From assembly GCF_042653545.1 (NCBI RefSeq), contig NZ_JBHSIS010000007.1:1-64000 (forward strand): a stretch of 64,000 nt of DNA, given 5' to 3'. The notes under the pieces are model-generated. The model was not told the DNA's origin, searched no databases, and worked only from the letters and a program-made list of their open reading frames with translations. Shown piece by piece: positions 58,081 through 64,000 of the stretch. Position 1 is the first letter of the stretch; every line of letters begins with the position of its first letter. The stretch comes from Actinophytocola glycyrrhizae (lineage in GTDB: Bacteria; Actinomycetota; Actinomycetes; Mycobacteriales; Pseudonocardiaceae). A program made the translations under genes and the position numbers.

Positions 58081-59124
58081 GTGGCTCGCCTAGAGTCGTC
58101 AGGTGTGACCGCCCGTCTCAGTGACATAGCGACGCAGGCGGGTGTCAGTGAGGCGACGGTCAGCCGGGTGATGAACGGCAAGGCGGGCGTGTCGGCGGCG
58201 ACGCGGCAGGCCGTGGTCGCCGCCATGGACGTCCTCGGCTACGAACGCCCGCCCCGGCTGCGGGAACGCAGCAGCGCGGGCCTCATCGGGCTGATCACCC
58301 CGGAGCTGTCGAACCCGATCTTCCCGGCGCTCGCACAGGTGATCGAGCAGGTGCTGACATCACGCGGCTACACGCCGGTGCTGTGCACGCAGACCCCCGG
58401 CGGGTCGACGGAGGACCAGCTGACCGAGCTGCTCGTCGAACGCGGCGTCACGGGGATCATCTTCGTGTCGGGCCTGCACGCCGACTCGACCGCGGACATG
58501 GACCGGTACGTGAAGCTCGCGGGCCGCGGCGTGCCGTTCGTGATGATCAACGGGTACACGGAGAAGGTGTCCGCGCCCTTCGTGTCCACCGACGACCGCG
58601 CCGCGATGCGGCTGGCGGTGTCGCACCTCGCGGAGCTTGGCCACGAGCGGATCGGCCTGGCGATCGGGCCGAGGCGGTTCGTGCCGGTGCTGCGGAAGAT
58701 CGAGGGGTTCGTACAGCACATGCGGACCGCGCTGCCCTACACCGCGGAGCAGGCCGAGGAGTTCGTGCAGCACTCGCTGTTCACTGTGGAGGGCGGGCAG
58801 GCGGCCGCGTCGGCGTTGCTGGACAAGGAGTGCACGGCGATCGTGTGCGGCAGCGACCTGATGGCGTTCGGCGCGATCCGCGCCGCACGGCAGCGCGGCC
58901 TCTCGGTGCCGTCGGACGTGTCGGTGGTGGGGTTCGACGACTCGCCACTGATCGTGTTCGCCGACCCGCCCCTGACCACGCTGCGGCAGCCGGTGGAGGC
59001 GATGGGGCAGGCCGCGGTCAACGCGCTGCTCGAGGAGATCGGCGGCACCCCCGCCCCGCACGCGGAGTTCGTGTTCATGCCGGAACTGGTGGTACGCGGT
59101 TCGACGGCGGCCAGATCACGTTAG
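58081..59124 (+). CDS. LacI-family regulator, MalR-like
   Basis: A 347-residue regulator: HTH ARLSDIATQAGVSEATVSRV, hinge RERSSAGLIGLITPELS, core with FVMINGYTEKVSAPFVSTDD and VPSDVSVVGFDDSPL. GTG start with GGAGGAATGAG just upstream. It is co-transcribed with GH13 and faces the amylase gene, both of which carry the same GCTGAAAG-NNCNTGCA motif, so it is the likely alpha-glucan regulator. Confidence 0.9.
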   Translation: MARLESSGVTARLSDIATQAGVSEATVSRVMNGKAGVSAATRQAVVAAMDVLGYERPPRLRERSSAGLIGLITPELSNPIFPALAQVIEQVLTSRGYTPVLCTQTPGGSTEDQLTELLVERGVTGIIFVSGLHADSTADMDRYVKLAGRGVPFVMINGYTEKVSAPFVSTDDRAAMRLAVSHLAELGHERIGLAIGPRRFVPVLRKIEGFVQHMRTALPYTAEQAEEFVQHSLFTVEGGQAAASALLDKECTAIVCGSDLMAFGAIRAARQRGLSVPSDVSVVGFDDSPLIVFADPPLTTLRQPVEAMGQAAVNALLEEIGGTPAPHAEFVFMPELVVRGSTAARSR

Positions 59125-59184
59125 ATGGTGGTCGGTGCCGGTCGGGTCGGGTACGCGGCGTGATCGGGCGTTGCCAGGCCGACG

Positions 59185-59315
59185 GGATGGCAGGAGCCCC
59201 TTTCGAGTGGGCTTACACCACCATCGGGGGTGCCCTGGCTTTGGTGCCGTGAAAGGCGCGTTCAGGGCGTCGGGCGCCCTGAACGGCCCATTCACGGCAC
59301 TGGTTGTGCTGTGAA
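59185..59315 (+). repeat. composite repeat, degenerate forward copy with double hairpin
   Basis: Lies in the 216-bp gap between the convergent LacI and amylase genes. It keeps GGGATGGCAGGAGCCCC, a changed GCTTACACCACCATCGGGG module and GGCTTTGGTGCCGTGAA. It lacks the TCCTCGCCGGACGGG module. A 26-nt-arm palindrome spans 59244-59300 (loop TCGGG, three mismatches in the centre), and a second hairpin overlaps it at 59291-59315. Confidence 0.82.
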
Positions 59316-59340
59316 TGGGCCGGGCGAGCGGGGGCTCACC

Positions 59341-61098
59341 TCAGCGGCGGAACCAGCCGCCGTCCACCGTCACCGTGCCGCTCGAACCGGTGCGCATGGT
59401 CCGGTTCGCTCCCGTCTCCCAGAGCACGGGCTGCCCGTCCTGCCTGATCACGAACTTGTACTCGATGTTCGTGTTCGCGGGGAGCACCCCGGCGCCGTCC
59501 CAGCGCGGGTACGTCGACGAGTTCGTCGTCAGCGGCACCGCGTTCGCCGGGTTCCACGAACCCAGCTCCGGGACGTTGCCCACGACGAACACGTTCTGCC
59601 CGAAGGCGGTCTCGGCCTGCACCGTGTACGAAGCGCTGACCTGACCCGGGTTCTGCGTGCCGCCGCCGATGTGGAACGCGACCGCCGACTTCGCGGGTAC
59701 CGGCACCGTCGCCCGGCCGCCGGACACCGTCACCTGGTTCGCACACGCCGTGATCACGTTGCAGTACGAGCCGTCGGGCATGCCCGTGGCGAACGAACCC
59801 GTGTACGCGCCGCCGCTGTTGTTGATCGCCACGAAACCGGCCGAGCCGCGGCTGAAACCGATCACGTTCGACCTCGGCGACTGCCAGTTCGCCACCGCCG
59901 CGGCACCGACCGCGTTGTGGAACGCCACCATGCCGGTCACCGCCCGGTCGCGGTTGAGGCAGTACCAGCCGTTGCCACAGTTGGTGTCCGTGACGAACCC
60001 GCCCGAGTTCGGCGGCGCGCCCTGCGGGTCCGAGTACTCGAAGCCCGCGTACACCGTCGGTGTCGTGTGCTTGTACGCCAGCTGGAACACGTTCGCGAGC
60101 ACCGCGGTCGCGCCGTCCTTGTACGTGAGGTGCCGCCCGTCGCGCTCGGTGTCGTGGTTGGTCACGAACGACACCGAGTTGGCCGCGGGCAACAGTCCCT
60201 GCCCGAACGACGACAGCGACGTGATGTCGCCCCGGAACGCGGACTTCAGCTTGTCGCCGTAGGTGAAGTCGAGCACGTCGCCGCTGCCGTAGTAGTCACC
60301 GGGCGACGGCGGCTGGCCGGGGAACACCTCGTGGAACACGTACGGGCGCGCACCGGAGGTCGTGTTGTTCAGCCTTGCCACCACATCCGCCAGTTGCGCG
60401 GCGGGGATGTGCTTCGCGGCGTCGACGCGGAAACCGTCGACGCCCAGTGCCAGCTGGGAGTTGAGGTAACCGGCGAGCTTGCCGCGCACCCCGGGGTCAC
60501 TCGTGTCGAGGTCCGGCAGGTCGAGCAGTTCGCAGTGCTGGACCTCCCACAGATCGGACCAGTTCGCGATGTCGCGGTCGCAGACGTCGACGTTGTACTC
60601 GCCCCGGTCGTACATCGGCGGGTCGTACTTGTCGCCGAGCACCGTGCCGTCGTAGCCGGTGCCGGTCTGCGCGGCGGTGTGGTTGACCACCGCGTCGGTG
60701 TACACCTTGATGCCCGCCGCGTGGCAGGTGCCGATCATCGACGCGAACTCGGCCCGGGTGCCGAACCGGCTGTTCAGCTTGTAGGAGTAGGGCTGGTAGA
60801 CGTCCCACCACACGCCGCTCGGGTGCTTGAGCGACTCGGCTGGCGGGGCGACCCACACCGCGCCGTACCCGGCGGGGTCGAGGTGGTCGGTGCACTCCCT
60901 GGCCACGGAACGCCAGTTCCAGGACCACAGGTTCGCGATGACGTCCCCGTTGGGGACTCCGGTGTCCGCCGCCGCCGTGTTGGCCGAGGTGGTGACGAGC
61001 CCGGTCGCGCACAGGACAGCCACGGCCGACAGAGCGGCCGTGCGCAACAGTGATCTCCGGGGAGCGACCCCCGGGCCCCCGGCACGTCGTCGTTCCAT
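59341..61098 (-). CDS. secreted alpha-amylase with C-terminal starch-binding domain (CBM20)
   Basis: A 585-residue enzyme. Signal peptide (about 17-45, LLRTAALSAVAVLCATGLV). GH13 catalytic domain with YTDAVVNH (region I), GFRVDAAKH with the nucleophile Asp (region II), FHEVFPG with the acid Glu (region III) and FVTNHDTER (region IV); the usual Streptomyces-type C domain follows. Residues about 485-585 are CBM20 (FGQNVFVVGNVPELGSWNP, later YKFVIRQDGQPVLWE). ATG 61098 with GAGGAG upstream. Breaks down starch outside the cell to feed the GH13 enzyme at 56562. Confidence 0.95.
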   Translation of the reverse strand: MERRRAGGPGVAPRRSLLRTAALSAVAVLCATGLVTTSANTAAADTGVPNGDVIANLWSWNWRSVARECTDHLDPAGYGAVWVAPPAESLKHPSGVWWDVYQPYSYKLNSRFGTRAEFASMIGTCHAAGIKVYTDAVVNHTAAQTGTGYDGTVLGDKYDPPMYDRGEYNVDVCDRDIANWSDLWEVQHCELLDLPDLDTSDPGVRGKLAGYLNSQLALGVDGFRVDAAKHIPAAQLADVVARLNNTTSGARPYVFHEVFPGQPPSPGDYYGSGDVLDFTYGDKLKSAFRGDITSLSSFGQGLLPAANSVSFVTNHDTERDGRHLTYKDGATAVLANVFQLAYKHTTPTVYAGFEYSDPQGAPPNSGGFVTDTNCGNGWYCLNRDRAVTGMVAFHNAVGAAAVANWQSPRSNVIGFSRGSAGFVAINNSGGAYTGSFATGMPDGSYCNVITACANQVTVSGGRATVPVPAKSAVAFHIGGGTQNPGQVSASYTVQAETAFGQNVFVVGNVPELGSWNPANAVPLTTNSSTYPRWDGAGVLPANTNIEYKFVIRQDGQPVLWETGANRTMRTGSSGTVTVDGGWFRR

Positions 61099-61184
61099 TC
61101 TGGTCTCCTCGTTGAGCCGGTCATGGACCCGGCGAGCGAGCGGTTCACCGCTGCTCGCCCGCTCGCCGGGAGACTTTGCGCAAA

Positions 61185-61203
61185 CTGCTGAAAGTTCTTG
61201 CAG
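61185..61203. promoter_or_regulatory. candidate maltose-type operator upstream of the amylase
   Basis: CTGCTGAAAGTTCTTGCAG shares the core GCTGAAAG-NNCNTGCA with the site before GH13 (56534-56554). It lies 87-105 bp before the amylase ATG, next to a perfect TTTGCGCAAA palindrome at 61175-61184. Confidence 0.6.
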
Positions 61204-61242
61204 AATAGCCCCGCGTCACGGCCGCTGTAAACCGGTAGACCG

Positions 61243-61299
61243 CTGCCCTGAAAGACGCTTTCGGGACGTCGGGCGTCTCGAAAGCGTCTTTCAGGGCAG
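61243..61299. repeat. nested palindrome, 26-nt arms, after rocD
   Basis: Arms 61243-61268 and 61274-61299 have a single mismatch and loop TCGGG. Each arm contains a smaller palindrome (CTGAAAGACGCTTTCGGG). It lies 17 bp beyond the rocD stop and would end rocD transcripts before the amylase promoter. Confidence 0.88.
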
Positions 61300-61316
61300 T
61301 CGGGGGTGCCGTGCGG

Positions 61317-62522
61317 TCAGCGGGTCAGTACCGCCGCGATCGTGTCGATGCCGCGGTCCAGGTCCGCCTGCGAGATCATCAGCGGCGGCGCGATCCGCAG
61401 CGTCGTGTCGTGCGTTTCCTTGCACAGGACACCGCGGGCCATCAGCTCCTCGCTCGCCTCGCGGGCGGTGCGGCCGCCCGGCGCGATCTCGACACCCGCC
61501 CACAGGCCGCGGCCCCGCACGTCGGCGACACCGTGGCCGATCAGCTCGGCGAGCCGGGTGTGCAGGTGGGCGCCCAGCGTCACCGACCTGGACAGGAAGT
61601 CGCCGTCGCGCAGCAGCCGGAGCACCGCCCGGCCGACCGCGCAGGCGAGCGGGTTGCCGCCGAACGTCGAGCCGTGCTCACCCGGCCGCAGGACGCCGAG
61701 CACGTCGCGCCTGCCGACCACCGCCGACACCGGCATGATCCCGCCGCCGAGGGCCTTGCCCAGCGTGTACAGGTCCGCGGTCACGCCCTCGTGCTCGCAC
61801 GCGAACAGCGTCCCGGTCCGGCCAAGACCTGCCTGGATCTCGTCGGCGATGAACAGCACGTTGTTGTCGGTGCACAGCTGGCGCACCTCACGCAGGTAGC
61901 CGGCCGGCGGGGTCAGCACCCCGGCCTCGCCCTGCACCGGCTCGATCAGCACCGCGGCCGTGTGCGGGGTGAGCACCGCCTCGAGTGCCTGTGCGTCGCC
62001 GTACTTGACGACCACGAAGCCCGGCGTGAACGGCCCGAAGTCGTTACGGGCGGTGTCGTCGGTGGAGAAGGAGACGATCGTGGTGGTGCGGCCGTGGAAG
62101 TTCGACCCGGCGACGACGATCTCCGCCGCGCCGTCGGGCACACCCTTGACCTGGTAGGCCCACTTGCGCGCGATCTTGAGCGCCGACTCGACCGCCTCGG
62201 CGCCGGAGTTCATCGGCAGCACCATCTCGGTGCCGGTCAGCTCCGCCAGCTCCTGGCAGAACGGGCCGAGCTGGTCGTGGTGGAAGGCACGGCTGGTCAG
62301 CGTGACCCGGCCGAGCTGCTCGACCGCCGCGGCCACCAGGTCGGGATGGCGGTGACCGAAGTTCAGCGCCGAGTAGCCGGCGAGGAAGTCCAGGTATCTC
62401 TTGCCGTGCACGTCGGTGACCCACGCGCCCTCCGCCTCGGCGATCACCACAGGCAACGGGTGGTAGTTGTGCGTGCTCCACTGTTCGTCGAGCGCGATGA
62501 GATCGGCAGCAGTCATCGACAT
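61317..62522 (-). CDS. rocD: ornithine aminotransferase
   Basis: A 401-residue class-III PLP aminotransferase: LDFLAGYSALNFGHRHPDL, SGAEAVESALKIARKW, LIEPVQGEAGV, LFIADEIQAGLGRTG, PLP-lysine in TLGKALGGGI and GEHGSTFGGNPLA. These match RocD, which turns ornithine and 2-oxo acid into glutamate semialdehyde and an amino acid. Arginase or dimethylargininase genes, often nearby, are absent from the window. The GlxA-type regulator is 85 bp upstream on the same strand and may control it. Confidence 0.92.
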   Translation of the reverse strand: MSMTAADLIALDEQWSTHNYHPLPVVIAEAEGAWVTDVHGKRYLDFLAGYSALNFGHRHPDLVAAAVEQLGRVTLTSRAFHHDQLGPFCQELAELTGTEMVLPMNSGAEAVESALKIARKWAYQVKGVPDGAAEIVVAGSNFHGRTTTIVSFSTDDTARNDFGPFTPGFVVVKYGDAQALEAVLTPHTAAVLIEPVQGEAGVLTPPAGYLREVRQLCTDNNVLFIADEIQAGLGRTGTLFACEHEGVTADLYTLGKALGGGIMPVSAVVGRRDVLGVLRPGEHGSTFGGNPLACAVGRAVLRLLRDGDFLSRSVTLGAHLHTRLAELIGHGVADVRGRGLWAGVEIAPGGRTAREASEELMARGVLCKETHDTTLRIAPPLMISQADLDRGIDTIAAVLTR

Positions 62523-62607
62523 GTGAACAGGTTAAGGCCGGTTTCCGGGTGTTTCATCCGCAGACTGTTGCGTCCAGCGCCGCTTCGTTGCGTGCTCGGC
62601 CCGATTG

Positions 62608-63552
62608 TCAGCCGTTCGTTGCGAAGGCAGCGCGGTAGGCGTGCGGGCTGGTGCCGACGACGCGCCGGAACCGTTCGCGGAACGCGGTCGGGGAGCCGAA
62701 GCCGACCTCGCCCGCGATCCGGTCGACCGGGTGGGTGGTGTGTTCCAGCAGGTACTGGGCCCGCCGGACGCGTGCCCGGTGCAGCCATTGCAGCGGCGTC
62801 GTGCCGGTCTGTTCACGGAAGCGGCGGTTGAGGGTGCGGGTGCTCATGCCGGCGCGCGCGGCGATGCCGGCGAGCGTCAGGTCCTCGTCCGCGTTGGCCT
62901 CCAGCCAGGTCAGCAGTGGTTCCAGCGCGGCGCCCCTCGGTGCCGGCGGCTGGTCGTGGACGATGAACTGTGCCTGCCCGCCCTCCCGTTCGAGCGGCAT
63001 GACCGATCGGCGCGCCGCGTCGGCGGCGACGGCGGACCCGTGGTCGCGGCGGATCATGTGCAGGCACAGGTCCAGCCCGGCGGCCGCACCGGCGGAGGTC
63101 AGGATCTGGCCGTTGTCGACGTAGAGGACGTTCGGGTCGACGTCGATCCGCGGGTACCGCTTCGCCAGCTCCGCCGCGCCGAGCCAGTGCGTGGTGGCAC
63201 GCAGCCCGTCGAGCAGGCCGACGGCGGCGAGGACGAACGCGCCGACACAGATCGACGCGATGCGGGTGCCCTTGGCCGCCGCGGTCCGCAGCGCGGCGGC
63301 GACCTCGGCCGGGACCGGCGCGTCCGGCTCCATCCGCCCCGGCACGACGATCGTGTCGGCACCGGCCAGCGCGTCGAGGCCCCACTCCGGCTGGATGGTG
63401 AACACGTCGGTCCTGACCGGGCCCGCGCCGCAGACCAGGACCCGGTAGGCGGGGTGGTCGTCGTGCAGCCTGGCGAAGCTGAACGCCTGCACCGGCGTGG
63501 CCAGGTCGAAGGTGATCACGTCGGCCAGCGCGAGCACGGCCACGGTGTGCAT
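62608..63552 (-). CDS. GlxA-type regulator (DJ-1/PfpI plus AraC HTH)
   Basis: A 314-residue protein. Residues 1-175 form a DJ-1/PfpI-like sensor domain (VAVLALADVITFDLATPVQA, nucleophile-like Cys in IASICVGAFVLAAVG). Residues about 205-310 carry an AraC-type double HTH (LTLAGIAARAGMSTRTLNRR, then VDRIAGEVGFGSPTAFRERF). I chose ATG 63552 (MHTVAVL), which has GAGGAG 6 bp upstream; ATG 63597 is less likely. It lies upstream of rocD and divergent from the last gene. Confidence 0.9.
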   Translation of the reverse strand: MHTVAVLALADVITFDLATPVQAFSFARLHDDHPAYRVLVCGAGPVRTDVFTIQPEWGLDALAGADTIVVPGRMEPDAPVPAEVAAALRTAAAKGTRIASICVGAFVLAAVGLLDGLRATTHWLGAAELAKRYPRIDVDPNVLYVDNGQILTSAGAAAGLDLCLHMIRRDHGSAVAADAARRSVMPLEREGGQAQFIVHDQPPAPRGAALEPLLTWLEANADEDLTLAGIAARAGMSTRTLNRRFREQTGTTPLQWLHRARVRRAQYLLEHTTHPVDRIAGEVGFGSPTAFRERFRRVVGTSPHAYRAAFATNG

Positions 63553-63641
63553 GGGACTCCTCGGAGGCGGTGGCGAGAATCCGTTGGTGGTTGTCATTCT
63601 TGCCGATTTCCGGGTGGTCGTGTCGTGGTTAGCGTCGCGTC

Positions 63642-64000
63642 GTGACCAAGGTCCTGTTGTCTCTGCATGTCATCGCGGCGATCCTGGCCGTCGGCCCCGT
63701 CGCCGTCGCGGCCAGCATGTTCCCCCCGGCCCTCCGGCGTGGAAGGGCCGAGCACCTCGCGCTGCTGCACCGGATCTGCCGGGTCTATGCCCGGATCGGC
63801 ATCGCCGTCCCGCTGTTCGGGCTGGCCACCGCGAGCGCCCTGGGGGTGCTCGGCGACGCGTGGCTGATCACGTCGATCGGCCTGACCGCCGCGGCGGCCG
63901 CGGTGCTGGTGTTCCTGATGCTGCCCGGCCAGGAGCGCCTCCTCGCCGAGTCGGCACCGAGCGGGCGGCTCGCCATGCACACCGGGATCTTCAACCTGCT
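63642..64000 (+). CDS. DUF2269-like membrane protein (5' part only)
   Basis: GTG start, open to the window edge (119 codons seen). Reads TKVLLSLHVIAAILAVGPVA, then SMFPPALRRGRAEHLALLHR, a second TM helix ARIGIAVPLFGLATASALGVL and a third WLITSIGLTAAAAAVLVFL. The pattern of four helices with an early histidine fits DUF2269 integral membrane proteins of unknown role. It is divergent from the GlxA-type regulator (89 bp between). Only the 3' end is missing. Confidence 0.7.
   Translation, partial: MTKVLLSLHVIAAILAVGPVAVAASMFPPALRRGRAEHLALLHRICRVYARIGIAVPLFGLATASALGVLGDAWLITSIGLTAAAAAVLVFLMLPGQERLLAESAPSGRLAMHTGIFNL

Noticed and set aside
1..64000. tRNA, rRNA, riboswitch, CRISPR or attachment sites
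   Set aside because: Reading both strands I saw no cloverleaf with a T-loop consensus, no known riboswitch core and no spaced identical repeats. A covariance-model scan would be needed to exclude weak cases.

Overview
The window is high-GC actinobacterial chromosome with dense coding, many GTG starts and many 4-bp ATGA/GTGA gene overlaps. The gene content (a cvn conservon, a DUF574 methyltransferase, a MmyB-type regulator beside an SDR, DUF4230, DUF4333, and MsiK-dependent-style sugar transporters without their own ATPase) fits a Pseudonocardiales-type actinomycete. That placement is inference. I see no rRNA, tRNA, CRISPR array, prophage or insertion sequence. I worked by reading only, without alignment or profile searches, so family names rest on motifs.

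Left part (about 0.1-9.3 kb): a redox and envelope block. It holds a deazaflavin-type (Ddn/DUF385) oxidoreductase, an anchored Pro/Thr-rich exported protein, a b561-like four-helix membrane protein, an exported protein with two complete Rieske [2Fe-2S] domains, an ECF sigma factor with its zinc anti-sigma factor, a 53-residue lipoprotein, a DUF4142 protein, a ferric-reductase-like membrane protein fused to a [3Fe-4S] ferredoxin, and an FAD ferredoxin reductase with a 580-residue repetitive tail. The last four genes follow a perfect CRP/FNR-type palindrome. Together they suggest electron transfer from NAD(P)H across the membrane, and this is my main candidate for an undescribed system. An acyl-CoA dehydrogenase lacking the usual glutamate follows (9.5-10.8 kb).

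Middle (10.8-44.2 kb): a conservon (cvnA-B-C-D) with a GAF gene; a J-domain/NERD-like membrane protein; housekeeping and regulatory genes (DUF427, hydrolases, DUF4230, a YncE-like propeller, a PucR-type regulator, SDR plus MmyB regulator, DUF574 methyltransferase, Ser/Thr kinase, M28 peptidase, gamma-glutamyltransferase, MsrB, HisS); a split LigD-type repair set (polymerase at 35.5 kb, ATP ligase at 39.9 kb, no Ku); and an ABC-F ATPase followed by a small P-loop kinase.

Right part (44.3-64 kb): two sugar regulons back to back. A LacI regulator, binding protein, two permeases, GH31, GH3 and GH35 form a run whose enzymes match xyloglucan side-chain dismantling. Next come a GH13 alpha-glucosidase, a second LacI regulator and a secreted alpha-amylase with a starch-binding domain. 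Each LacI set has its own candidate operators. RocD, a GlxA-type regulator and the start of a DUF2269 membrane protein close the window.

Between genes there is a family of nested palindromes (26-nt arms, short loop) and a composite repeat built of fixed modules. All four copies of the composite repeat lie between convergent genes. One hairpin lies in frame inside a permease gene.
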